Source of the DNA: Ralstonia condita
GTDB lineage: Bacteria > Pseudomonadota > Gammaproteobacteria > Burkholderiales > Burkholderiaceae
DNA: 64,000 nt
Direction of reading: 5' to 3'
Assembly: GCF_958405655.1 (NCBI RefSeq)
Contig: NZ_CATYWO010000001.1
Coordinates: 1,116,001 to 1,180,000 of the forward strand
A program made the translations under genes and the position numbers. The notes beneath the pieces were generated by a model. It was not told where the DNA came from. It worked only from the letters and a program-made list of their open reading frames with translations, and did no database searches. This document shows positions 27,270 to 35,431 of this stretch, piece by piece (position 1 is the stretch's first letter; each line of letters begins with the position of its first letter).

Positions 27270-28544
27270 ATGGCGGACAAGAAAGGCTCGACTGGCGAAA
27301 AGCTGCTGTATTGCTCGTTCTGCGGCAAGAGCCAGCATGAGGTCAAGAAACTGATTGCCGGCCCCTCGGTCTTCATCTGCGATGAATGTATCGACCTGTG
27401 CAACGAGATCATCCGGGACGAGGCCGCCATTTCCGAAAAGGAAGGTGGCCTGGCGGTCAAGTCCGACCTCCCCACGCCACATGAAATTCGCCAAAGCCTC
27501 GACCAATATGTGATTGGTCAGGAGCAGGCCAAGAAAATCCTGGCGGTTGCGGTCTACAACCATTACAAGCGGTTGAAGCATCTCGGCAAGAAGGACGATG
27601 TCGAGCTGTCGAAGAGCAACATTCTGCTGATCGGACCGACGGGCTCCGGCAAGACGCTGCTTGCGCAAACGCTGGCACGCCTGCTCAACGTCCCGTTCGT
27701 GATTGCCGACGCGACGACCCTGACCGAAGCGGGCTACGTCGGCGAAGACGTCGAAAACATCATCCAGAAGCTGCTGCAGAACTGCAACTACGAGGTGGAT
27801 AAGGCGCAGCGCGGCATCGTCTACATCGATGAGATCGACAAGATTTCGCGCAAGTCGGACAACCCGTCCATTACGCGGGATGTGTCTGGCGAAGGTGTGC
27901 AACAGGCACTGCTCAAGCTCATCGAAGGGACGATGGCTTCCGTGCCTCCGCAGGGTGGCCGAAAACATCCCAACCAGGATTTTCTGCAGGTCGATACCAC
28001 CAACATCCTGTTCATCTGCGGCGGCGCCTTCGACGGTCTGGAGAAGATCATCAGGCAGCGCTCGGACAAGACCGGGATCGGTTTTGGCGCGGAAGTGCAG
28101 AGTAAGGAAGAGCGCGACGTCAACGAAGTCCTTCCTCACGTGGAGCCCGAGGATCTCATCAAGTTTGGTCTCATTCCAGAGTTGATTGGCCGTCTGCCGG
28201 TTGTGGCAACGCTGGCCAAGCTCGACGAGGCTGCCCTGATGGAAATCCTGGTCGAGCCCAAGAATGCAATCGTCAAGCAGTATCAGAAACTGCTGGCGAT
28301 GGAAGGCGTGGAGCTTGAGATTCGCCCGACTGCGCTGACGGCAATCGCGCGCAAGGCGATCAAGCGCAAAACGGGGGCGCGCGGTCTGCGGTCCATCGTC
28401 GAGCACGCTTTGATGGATGTGATGTATGACCTCCCCAACCATAAGGGTGTGCAAAAGGTGGTGATCGATGAAAGCACGATCTCCGGCGATGGCAAACCCT
28501 TGCTGATTTACGAAGAGCAACCCAAGGTTGCAGGTTCCAACTGA
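27270..28544 (+). CDS. clpX: ATP-dependent Clp protease ATP-binding subunit ClpX
   Basis: AAA+ unfoldase (424 residues) that delivers tagged proteins to ClpP. The N-terminal zinc-binding domain shows four cysteines in CSFCGK and CDEC. Walker A is GPTGSGKTLLAQ, Walker B is IVYIDEIDKI, the RKSDNPSITRDVSGEGVQQALL segment follows, and sensor 2 lies in KTGARGLRSIVE. The pore and IGF loop regions are in place. It sits after the clpP terminator and before lon. A second terminator at 28589-28616 separates it from lon. The length and motifs are standard. Confidence 0.98.
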   Translation: MADKKGSTGEKLLYCSFCGKSQHEVKKLIAGPSVFICDECIDLCNEIIRDEAAISEKEGGLAVKSDLPTPHEIRQSLDQYVIGQEQAKKILAVAVYNHYKRLKHLGKKDDVELSKSNILLIGPTGSGKTLLAQTLARLLNVPFVIADATTLTEAGYVGEDVENIIQKLLQNCNYEVDKAQRGIVYIDEIDKISRKSDNPSITRDVSGEGVQQALLKLIEGTMASVPPQGGRKHPNQDFLQVDTTNILFICGGAFDGLEKIIRQRSDKTGIGFGAEVQSKEERDVNEVLPHVEPEDLIKFGLIPELIGRLPVVATLAKLDEAALMEILVEPKNAIVKQYQKLLAMEGVELEIRPTALTAIARKAIKRKTGARGLRSIVEHALMDVMYDLPNHKGVQKVVIDESTISGDGKPLLIYEEQPKVAGSN

Positions 28545-28588
28545 CGCGAATGCCCGGCCGGGATGCGCCGTATGTGTCCCATGCAGGA

Positions 28589-28616
28589 AGCCGTTCGCAC
28601 GCGAGCGGCTTTTTTT
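28589..28616 (+). terminator. Rho-independent terminator after clpX
   Basis: AGCCGTTCGC pairs with GCGAGCGGCT (one G-T pair) and is followed by six or more thymines from 28610. Confidence 0.85.
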
Positions 28617-28714
28617 GCTTCGGGAAACCGGGTCGGCATGCGACTTGCAGCAACGGTCTTGTAAAACCGTTACTGCGCCCAATTTAGCCCTTACATGACT
28701 TTCTGGGGAAAATA

Positions 28715-31135
28715 ATGTCCGGAACCCAACTTTTACCCGCTGAGCAGATTCGCCTGCCGCTGTTGCCGCTGCGTGACGTGGTGGTGTTTCCGCACATGGT
28801 GATTCCGCTGTTCGTGGGGCGCCCCAAATCCATCAAGGCGCTGGAAGCCGCGATGGAGGCGGGCAAGAGCATCATGCTCGTGGCGCAAAAGACCGCCGCC
28901 AAGGACGAGCCGACCGACAAGGACCTCTACGAGGTCGGCTGTATCGCCAACATTTTGCAGATGCTGAAGCTGCCGGACGGCACCGTGAAGGTGCTGGTCG
29001 AGGGCACGCAGCGCGCCAACATCCTTTCCGTTACCGACGACGAATCGCACTTCTTCTGCGAAGCCGTGCCCGTCGGCCCGGAACCCACTGAATCGGCTGA
29101 GACCGAGGCGCTGCGTCGCGCCATCGTGTCGCAGTTCGATCAGTACGTGAAGCTGAACAAGAAGATCCCGCCCGAGATCCTGACGTCGCTGTCGGGCATC
29201 GATGAGCCGGGTCGCCTGGCTGACACCATCGCCGCGCATCTGCCGATCAAGCTCGAGCAGAAGCAGAAGATTCTCGAGATGTTCAACGTGACCGAACGTC
29301 TGGAGAGCCTGCTTTCGCAGCTTGAAGGTGAGATCGACATCCTGCAGGTGGAAAAGCGCATCCGCGGCCGCGTCAAGCGCCAGATGGAAAAGAGCCAACG
29401 CGAGTACTACCTGAACGAGCAGGTCAAAGCCATCCAGAAGGAACTGGGCGAAGGCGAAGAGGGCGCCGATCTCGAAGAGCTGGACAAGAAGATCAAGGCC
29501 GCCCGCATGCCGAAGGAGGCCAAGAAGAAGGCCGAGTCCGAGTTCAAGAAGCTCAAGCTGATGTCGCCGATGTCGGCCGAGGCAACGGTCGTGCGCAACT
29601 ACATCGACACGTTGGTCGGTCTGCCGTGGCGCAAGAAGAGCAAGGTCAACAACGACCTGTCGAACGCCGAGCAAGTGCTGGATCAAGACCACTACGGTCT
29701 GGAGAAGGTCAAGGAGCGCATCCTTGAATACCTCGCAGTGCAACAGCGTGTGGACAAGCTGAAGGCGCCGATCCTGTGCCTCGTGGGGCCGCCGGGTGTT
29801 GGCAAGACCTCGCTTGGGCAGTCGGTGGCGCGTGCAACGAACCGCAAGTTCGTGCGCATGGCGCTGGGTGGCGTGCGTGACGAGGCCGAGATTCGCGGTC
29901 ACCGCCGTACGTACATCGGGTCGATGCCGGGCAAGATTCTGCAGAGCCTGACGAAGGTCGGCGTGCGCAACCCGTTGTTCCTGCTCGACGAAATCGACAA
30001 GATGGGTGCGGACTTCCGCGGCGACCCGTCGTCCGCGCTGCTCGAGGTGCTGGACCCGGAACAGAACCATACGTTCCAGGACCACTACATCGAGGTGGAC
30101 TTCGATCTGTCGGACGTGATGTTCGTGGCGACGTCGAACTCGCTGAACATTCCGGCGCCGTTGCTGGACCGGATGGAAGTGATTCGCCTGTCGGGCTACA
30201 CGGAAGACGAAAAGGTCAACATCGCCCGCCGCTACCTGCTGCCCAAGCAGATCAAGAACAATGGTCTTAAGGAAGGCGAGATCGAGGTGACCGAAGCCGC
30301 GTTGCGCGACATCATCCGCTACTACACGCGGGAAGCTGGTGTGCGTTCGCTGGAGCGCGAGGTCTCGAAGATCTGCCGCAAGGTCGTCAAGCAGCTGCTG
30401 CTGAAGAAGGAAGGCGGTACGTCGGTGAAGGTCGATTCGGACAATCTCGACAAATTCCTTGGCGTGCGTCGTTTCGACTTTGGTCTGGCCGGTAAGGAAG
30501 ACCAAGTCGGCCAGGTGACCGGTTTGGCATGGACCGAAGTGGGCGGCGATCTGCTGACCATCGAAGCCGCGCTGATGCCGGGCAAGGGCAACATCACCCG
30601 CACGGGTTCGTTGGGCGACGTGATGAAGGAGTCGGTTGAGGCTGCGCGCTCGGTGGTACGTTCGCGTTCGGCTCGGCTGGGTATCAAGGATGAGATGTTC
30701 GAGAAGCGCGACATCCACATCCACGTGCCCGAAGGTGCGACGCCCAAGGACGGCCCGTCGGCGGGTATCGCGATGACGACGGCGCTGGTATCGGTGCTGA
30801 CGGGTATTCCGGTGCGCGCCGACGTGGCGATGACCGGCGAAATCACCCTGCGCGGCGAAGTGCTGCCGATCGGTGGCTTGAAGGAAAAGCTGCTGGCTGC
30901 ACACCGCGGCGGCATCAAGCTGGCGCTGATTCCGGAAGAGAACGTCAAGGACTTGGCGGACATTCCGGACAACGTGAAGAACAGCATCGAGATTCAGCCG
31001 GTGCGCTGGATCGACAAGGTGCTGGAACTCGCGCTGGTGCGCAAGCCGGAGCCGCTGCCGGAAGAAGAAGCCAAGCCAGCACCCGAAGCCGGCAAGGCCG
31101 ACGATGGGAAATCGCAGGAGATGGTGCATCACTGA
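28715..31135 (+). CDS. lon: ATP-dependent protease Lon
   Basis: Lon (806 residues) degrades misfolded and regulatory proteins. The N-terminal substrate domain begins PLLPLRDVVVFPHMVIPLFV. A coiled-coil region follows (about 200-290), then the AAA+ module with Walker A GPPGVGKTS and Walker B LFLLDEIDKM. The C-terminal peptidase has the Ser-Lys dyad, with the serine in PKDGPSAGIAM and the lysine in GGLKEKLLAAHR. GGGGAA lies before ATG 28715. The C-terminal tail is unusually rich in Glu, Lys and Pro. It is flanked by terminators at 28589 and 31160, so it is transcribed alone. Heat-shock control is usual for lon, but I could not identify a convincing sigma-32 promoter. Confidence 0.98.
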   Translation: MSGTQLLPAEQIRLPLLPLRDVVVFPHMVIPLFVGRPKSIKALEAAMEAGKSIMLVAQKTAAKDEPTDKDLYEVGCIANILQMLKLPDGTVKVLVEGTQRANILSVTDDESHFFCEAVPVGPEPTESAETEALRRAIVSQFDQYVKLNKKIPPEILTSLSGIDEPGRLADTIAAHLPIKLEQKQKILEMFNVTERLESLLSQLEGEIDILQVEKRIRGRVKRQMEKSQREYYLNEQVKAIQKELGEGEEGADLEELDKKIKAARMPKEAKKKAESEFKKLKLMSPMSAEATVVRNYIDTLVGLPWRKKSKVNNDLSNAEQVLDQDHYGLEKVKERILEYLAVQQRVDKLKAPILCLVGPPGVGKTSLGQSVARATNRKFVRMALGGVRDEAEIRGHRRTYIGSMPGKILQSLTKVGVRNPLFLLDEIDKMGADFRGDPSSALLEVLDPEQNHTFQDHYIEVDFDLSDVMFVATSNSLNIPAPLLDRMEVIRLSGYTEDEKVNIARRYLLPKQIKNNGLKEGEIEVTEAALRDIIRYYTREAGVRSLEREVSKICRKVVKQLLLKKEGGTSVKVDSDNLDKFLGVRRFDFGLAGKEDQVGQVTGLAWTEVGGDLLTIEAALMPGKGNITRTGSLGDVMKESVEAARSVVRSRSARLGIKDEMFEKRDIHIHVPEGATPKDGPSAGIAMTTALVSVLTGIPVRADVAMTGEITLRGEVLPIGGLKEKLLAAHRGGIKLALIPEENVKDLADIPDNVKNSIEIQPVRWIDKVLELALVRKPEPLPEEEAKPAPEAGKADDGKSQEMVHH

Positions 31136-31159
31136 TGCGCCGACCTGAGCAGGTTGAAG

Positions 31160-31190
31160 AAAGGCCCGAGACTGTTCGGGCCTTTTTTTT
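31160..31190 (+). terminator. Rho-independent terminator after lon
   Basis: AAAGGCCCGA (31160-31169) and TCGGGCCTTT (31176-31185) form a perfect 10-bp stem, with eight thymines from 31183. Confidence 0.92.
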
Positions 31191-31240
31191 CGGGCGGATG
31201 ACGATGAGGTTTAGATGGTCGGTGTAGGCGGTTCTTCGCC

Positions 31241-31269
31241 TTGACACGTCGATAGCCGGCCACTTTAAT
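31241..31269 (+). promoter_or_regulatory. Sigma-70 promoter of hupB
   Basis: A perfect TTGACA (31241-31246) and TTTAAT (31264-31269) are separated by 17 bp, 38 bp before the hupB start. Confidence 0.75.
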
Positions 31270-31306
31270 GAATCCACATTGAGCGGGCGTTCGGGGAGGT
31301 GGCGCG

Positions 31307-31579
31307 ATGAACAAGACGGATCTCATCGACCATGTGGCTGCGCAGACGGATATGTCCAAGGCTGCGGCGGGGCGTGCTATCGACGCGCTGATCGGTGGTA
31401 TCAAAGATGCGTTGTGCGATGGCGGATCGGTGACGCTGGTCGGCTTCGGTACGTTCCTGGTTGGCAAGCGGTCTTCGCGAAACGGGCGCAATCCTCGCAC
31501 CGGCGCGACCATCACCATCGAGGGTGGCAAGGTCGCAAAATTCAAACCTGGCAAAGCGCTGAAAGATGCGCTAAACTAG
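31307..31579 (+). CDS. hupB: DNA-binding protein HU-beta
   Basis: Histone-like nucleoid protein of 90 residues that bends and compacts DNA as a dimer. It starts MNKTDLIDHVAAQTDMSKAA and carries the HU signature GFGTFLVGKRSSRNGRNPRTG in the DNA-contacting arm, including the proline that intercalates. It ends FKPGKALKDALN. GGGGAGG precedes ATG 31307, and a near-consensus promoter stands at 31241-31269. Its position after lon is conserved in proteobacteria. Two tRNA genes follow downstream. Confidence 0.97.
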   Translation: MNKTDLIDHVAAQTDMSKAAAGRAIDALIGGIKDALCDGGSVTLVGFGTFLVGKRSSRNGRNPRTGATITIEGGKVAKFKPGKALKDALN

Positions 31580-31655
31580 CGGGCTTTGGTGCTTGCGGTT
31601 CGGGTGACAACGAACGCGAGCATTGGACAGTCCGGCTTGCGCCGGCAGTGTGAAC

Positions 31656-31731
31656 GGGTGCTTAGCTCAGTTGGTAGAGCGGCGCCCTTACAAGGCGTAG
31701 GTCGGGAGTTCGAGCCTCTCAGCACCCACCA
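31656..31731 (+). tRNA. tRNA-Val (UAC anticodon)
   Basis: A 76-nt tRNA with encoded CCA. The acceptor stem GGGTGCT pairs with AGCACCC. The anticodon TAC is at 31689-31691 within the loop CTTACAA, flanked by GCGCC and GGCGT (one G-T pair). The D and T arms are normal. Confidence 0.97.
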
Positions 31732-31777
31732 CCGTTCGCAATGCCGTTCCGCACTTCGAACCGTCCGCCCAAAATCT

Positions 31778-31854
31778 GGAGCGGTAGTTCAGTCGGTTAG
31801 AATACCGGCCTGTCACGCCGGGGGTCGCGGGTTCGAGTCCCGTCCGCTCCGCCA
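31778..31854 (+). tRNA. tRNA-Asp (GUC anticodon)
   Basis: A 77-nt tRNA with encoded CCA. The acceptor stem GGAGCGG pairs with CCGCTCC. The anticodon GTC is at 31812-31814. It lies 46 bp after tRNA-Val, probably in the same transcript, and is followed by a hairpin at 31863. Confidence 0.97.
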
Positions 31855-31862
31855 ATACACTG

Positions 31863-31895
31863 CAAAGGCCCGATTCGTTCGGGCCTTTGTCATTT
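31863..31895 (+). terminator. Terminator-like hairpin after the tRNA pair
   Basis: CAAAGGCCCGA (31863-31873) and TCGGGCCTTTG (31879-31889) form a perfect 11-bp stem with a TTCGT loop. The following tract is only weakly T-rich, so termination may be partial. Confidence 0.65.
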
Positions 31896-32009
31896 CCGCG
31901 GCAGTCACCTCGCAGCTTATCGGGGGCGCCATGCCGCGATTGTCCGGAATGTCGACAGCACCTGATAGAATCGCCGGATTTTCCACCTTCCCTTCATCTC
32001 CGGTCCAGC

Positions 32010-33956
32010 ATGCTTGATTTCGTACGTACGCATCGGCGCTTGATGTTTCTGGTGCTGCTGATTCTGGTGTTCCCATCGTTCGTGTTCTTTGGCGTGCAGA
32101 GCTACTCGAGCTTTATGGACAGCTCGCACGACGCCGCCAAGGTGGACGGCAAGGTCATCACCACCAACGAGGTCGATGCCCGCGTGCGCGAGCAAACCGA
32201 GCGGCTGCGCCAGATGCTTGGCGCGCAGTATGATCCGCGCCAGTTCGAAGGGCCGCAGATGCGCCGCGATGTGCTGGACGGCATCATTCAGCAGCGCGTC
32301 CTGGCCAACGAAGTCACGCGTGCAAATCTGAATGTCTCGAACGACAAGATTCGCGACACCATTCTCCAGATCCCTGCAGTGGCGGCTTTGCGCAAGCCTG
32401 ACGGCTCGTTCGATCAGGAAGCATACGTGCGCCTGCTGGCCGCACAGAACATGACGCCCGAGCAGTTGGAGGGCAACCTGCGCTTCGAGCTTGCGCAACA
32501 ACAGATTCCGCAATCGATCGTGGCGACGGCCTTTGTGCCGAAGTCGCTGGTAGACCGTCTGATTCAGGCGCGCGACCAGCAGAGAGAGGTGCAGGCCCTG
32601 TTGTTTAAGCCGGCTGACTATGCCGCCAAGGTCACCGCAGATGACAAGGCGATCCAGGCTTATTACGACGCGCACCAGCAAGCGTTCTCGGTGCCCGAGC
32701 AGGTCAAGGCCGAGTACGTCGTGTTCTCCGGCGAGGACATGATGAAGCAGATTCCGGTCACGCCCGAGCAGCTCAAGGAGTACTACGACCAGAATGCAGC
32801 GCGCTTCAAGACACCGGAGGAGCGTCGCGCCGCGCATATTCTCATCAAGCTCCCCGACAACGCCAAGCCGGCCGATAAGGACGCGGCCAAGAAGAAGGCA
32901 GAGGAGGTGCTGGCAGAGGTGCACAAGAACCCGGCAGCCTTTGCCGATCTGGCCAAGAAATACTCGGGAGACCCGGGCTCGGCCGCGCAGGGCGGCGAAC
33001 TGGGTTTCCTATCCAAGGGTGCGACCGTGCCGCCGTTCGAAAGCGCCTTGTTTGCGCTCAAGCAACCGGGTGACATCAGCGACGTCGTCGAGACCAGTTT
33101 CGGTTTCCACATCATCAAGCTCGAAGAAGTGAAGGGCGGCGGCGTGCAGCCGCTTGAAGCCGTCAAGCCGGAGCTCGAGCGCGAAGTGCGTACGCAACTG
33201 GCCAACAAGAAGTACTCGGAGCTGGCCGATGCGTTCTCCAACACGGTGGAGGATCAGTCGGACAGCCTGAAGCCGGTCGCCGACAAGCTCAAGTTGCAGA
33301 TTCAGACCGCCGACAACGTGACGCGCACACCGAATCCGGCGCTGGCCAGCAGCCCGATCGGCAACGACAAGGTGCTCAAGGCCCTGTTTGCCGACGACGT
33401 CATCAAGAATCACCGCAACACGGCGGCAATCCAGGTGGGCCCCACGACACTGGTTGCCGCGCGCGTGGCCGAGTATCGTCCCGCCACCGTCAAGAAACTC
33501 GCGGACGTGCGTGAACAGGTCAAGGCCAAGGTGATCGCGGAAGCGTCTGCCGCGCTGGCCAGGAAGGCGGGTGAAGAGAAGCTCGCCGCCCTGAAGCAGA
33601 GCAACAGCGCAGATGGCTTCGGCGCTGTGCAGACGGTTTCGCGCCAACAGGCACAAGGAACGCCGCCGGCGGCGCTCACTGCCATCCTGCGTGCCGATGC
33701 CACGAAGCTGCCGACGACTGTCGGCGTGGATCTCGGCCCGCAGGGCTATGCCCTGTATCGCATCAACAAGGTCTTGCCGCCCGCCAACGTGGATCAAGCT
33801 CGCCGCGCGGCGGATGCCCAGCAGTTGGCGCAGGTTGCTGGCCAGGCCGACTTCAACGCCTACTACGAAGCACTCAAGGCGCGTTCGAAGGTGAAGATCA
33901 ACAGCAGTGCGGTCGACGCCCAGAAGCCTGCCAATACGGCGGACGACGCCTCCTGA
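32010..33956 (+). CDS. ppiD: Periplasmic chaperone/peptidyl-prolyl isomerase PpiD
   Basis: Membrane-anchored SurA-like folding factor of 648 residues that assists proteins emerging from the Sec translocon. It begins MLDFVRTHRRLMFLVLLILV, a short basic segment and one membrane helix, with the rest periplasmic. An N-terminal SurA_N-like chaperone region precedes the parvulin domain (RRAAHILIKL to GFHIIKLEEVKGG, about residues 270-375), which contains the AQGGELGFLSKG and PPFESALFAL motifs. A C-terminal chaperone-like region follows. ATG 32010 was chosen by the membrane-helix position; the frame is open upstream through the tRNA-associated hairpin. The position after hupB is conserved. A terminator lies at 33978. 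Confidence 0.94.
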   Translation: MLDFVRTHRRLMFLVLLILVFPSFVFFGVQSYSSFMDSSHDAAKVDGKVITTNEVDARVREQTERLRQMLGAQYDPRQFEGPQMRRDVLDGIIQQRVLANEVTRANLNVSNDKIRDTILQIPAVAALRKPDGSFDQEAYVRLLAAQNMTPEQLEGNLRFELAQQQIPQSIVATAFVPKSLVDRLIQARDQQREVQALLFKPADYAAKVTADDKAIQAYYDAHQQAFSVPEQVKAEYVVFSGEDMMKQIPVTPEQLKEYYDQNAARFKTPEERRAAHILIKLPDNAKPADKDAAKKKAEEVLAEVHKNPAAFADLAKKYSGDPGSAAQGGELGFLSKGATVPPFESALFALKQPGDISDVVETSFGFHIIKLEEVKGGGVQPLEAVKPELEREVRTQLANKKYSELADAFSNTVEDQSDSLKPVADKLKLQIQTADNVTRTPNPALASSPIGNDKVLKALFADDVIKNHRNTAAIQVGPTTLVAARVAEYRPATVKKLADVREQVKAKVIAEASAALARKAGEEKLAALKQSNSADGFGAVQTVSRQQAQGTPPAALTAILRADATKLPTTVGVDLGPQGYALYRINKVLPPANVDQARRAADAQQLAQVAGQADFNAYYEALKARSKVKINSSAVDAQKPANTADDAS

Positions 33957-33977
33957 GCAACCAGACGTCGATGAAGA

Positions 33978-34007
33978 AAGGCCCCCAATTCAGGGGGCCT
34001 TCTTTTT
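33978..34007 (+). terminator. Rho-independent terminator after ppiD
   Basis: AAGGCCCCC (33978-33986) and GGGGGCCTT (33993-34001) form a 9-bp stem, followed by CTTTTT. It may also serve the convergent tesA gene. Confidence 0.88.
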
Positions 34008-34029
34008 ATGCCGACGATAGTGGCGCGAA

Positions 34030-34713
34030 TCAAGCGCCCGAGCGTCGTTTGAGCATCGGTTCCAGCTTGGGCCAGACGTTATCGAGCATCGTGGGCTGAG
34101 CCTGGGCGACCGGGTGGATGCGGTCATCCTGAAACCAGTCCGGTCGCTGTACCACGCCATCGAGCAGGAACGGCACCAGCGGCAATTTGTACTGCTGCGC
34201 CAGCTTGCCGAACATGGCGAAAAAACGTTCGCTGTAGTCGGGCCCGTAGTTGGGCGGAATGCGCATGCCCACCAGCAGCACCTTGGCGCCGGCCGCCTGC
34301 GACGTCTCGATCATTGCCTTGAGGTTGGCCTCGCTCGAGGCCAACGACAGGCCGCGCAGTGCGTCGTTGGCGCCCAGTTCGAGGATGACGATCGAGGGTT
34401 TCTCGCGCGCCAGCACAGCCGGCAGCCGTGCCCGCCCGCCCGCCGTCGTGTCGCCGCTGATGCTTGCATTGGCAACGCTATAATCAGGCTTCCGCTCTTT
34501 CAGGCGCCTGTCGAGCAGCGTCACCCAGCCGGTGCCTTGTGCCAGGCCATACCCGGCAGACAGGCTGTCGCCCAGGACCACCACGCGGCGCGACGTCAGA
34601 GAAGCCTGCGCGGCAAGCGATCCTCCCATCGGCAGCATTCCGAGCACCCCGCAACCGAGCGCGAGCACCAGCAACTTGACGCTGTGCCTTTTCTTACCAA
34701 CCTGTCCGATCAT
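34030..34713 (-). CDS. tesA: GDSL-type arylesterase/acyl-CoA thioesterase I (TesA-like)
   Basis: Periplasmic SGNH hydrolase of 227 residues that acts on thioesters, esters and lysophospholipids. The signal peptide spans about residues 10-36 (LLVLALGCGVLGMLPMGGSL). Block I GDSLSAGYG holds the nucleophile serine, ISGDTTAGG the oxyanion glycine, GANDALRGL the asparagine, and DRIHPVAQ the catalytic Asp-His pair. ATG 34713 is on the minus strand and shares two bases with the ATG of the divergent ABC ATPase gene (34712). The frame is open upstream into that gene, but the signal peptide marks this start. E. coli tesA has a similar divergent ABC partner, ybbA. Confidence 0.92.
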   Translation of the reverse strand: MIGQVGKKRHSVKLLVLALGCGVLGMLPMGGSLAAQASLTSRRVVVLGDSLSAGYGLAQGTGWVTLLDRRLKERKPDYSVANASISGDTTAGGRARLPAVLAREKPSIVILELGANDALRGLSLASSEANLKAMIETSQAAGAKVLLVGMRIPPNYGPDYSERFFAMFGKLAQQYKLPLVPFLLDGVVQRPDWFQDDRIHPVAQAQPTMLDNVWPKLEPMLKRRSGA

Positions 34714-35422
34714 GTCGTCTTCTGCTACCTGTGTGATTGAGGTCGATTCGCTGCACAAGACCGTGCGCGATGCCACGGGCGAGTTACCTATTCTGAGCGA
34801 TGTTACCTTCCGCGTGGAAGCCGGCGAGACGCTAGCCATCGTCGGCGCGTCGGGTTCGGGCAAATCGACGCTCCTTGGTTTGCTTGCCGGGCTGGATCTG
34901 CCGACGTCGGGCTCGGTCACGCTGCTGGGCCATGAGCTGTTCAAATTGGACGAGGACGGCCGGGCGGCCGTGCGCGGCAGCCATGTGGGCTTCGTGTTTC
35001 AGTCGTTCCAGCTGCTGCCACACCTGACCGCGCTTGAAAACGTCATGCTGCCGCTTGAACTCCAGGGCGACGTGAGCGCTGCCGAGATGCGCCGTCGCGC
35101 CTCGACACTGCTGGACCGTGTGGGCCTGGGTTCACGGCTGTCGCACTATCCAAAGACGTTGTCGGGCGGCGAGCAGCAGCGCGTGGCGCTGGCCCGCGCG
35201 TTCGTCACACAACCCGATATTCTGTTTGCCGACGAGCCGACCGGCAGTCTCGACACCGCGACCGGCGAAGCCGTCATCGCCCTCATGTTCGAGTTGAACC
35301 GGAGCGCGGGTTCAACGCTGGTGCTGGTCACGCACGACCGCTCCGTCGCCGCACGTTGCGGCCGCATTCTCACCATCGAAGCGGGGCGTCTGGTCGCTGA
35401 CGAGACCGTCACCGAGCTCTGA
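34712..35422 (+). CDS. ABC transporter ATPase, YbbA/LolD type
   Basis: ATP-binding protein of 236 residues in the MacB/LolD/YbbA group that powers FtsX-like membrane proteins. Walker A is GASGSGKSTLLGLLAGLD, the Q-loop is FVFQSFQLLPHLTALENVMLP, the signature LSGGEQQRVALARAF, Walker B DILFADEPTGSLD, and the switch histidine is in LVTHDRS. The group-typical insertion after the Q-loop is present. Its start overlaps that of tesA on the other strand. In E. coli a permease gene (ybbP) follows ybbA; here pgi lies convergently ten bases after the stop, so no partner permease is present at this locus. Confidence 0.9.
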   Translation: MSSSATCVIEVDSLHKTVRDATGELPILSDVTFRVEAGETLAIVGASGSGKSTLLGLLAGLDLPTSGSVTLLGHELFKLDEDGRAAVRGSHVGFVFQSFQLLPHLTALENVMLPLELQGDVSAAEMRRRASTLLDRVGLGSRLSHYPKTLSGGEQQRVALARAFVTQPDILFADEPTGSLDTATGEAVIALMFELNRSAGSTLVLVTHDRSVAARCGRILTIEAGRLVADETVTEL

Positions 35423-35431
35423 TCGACGTTG

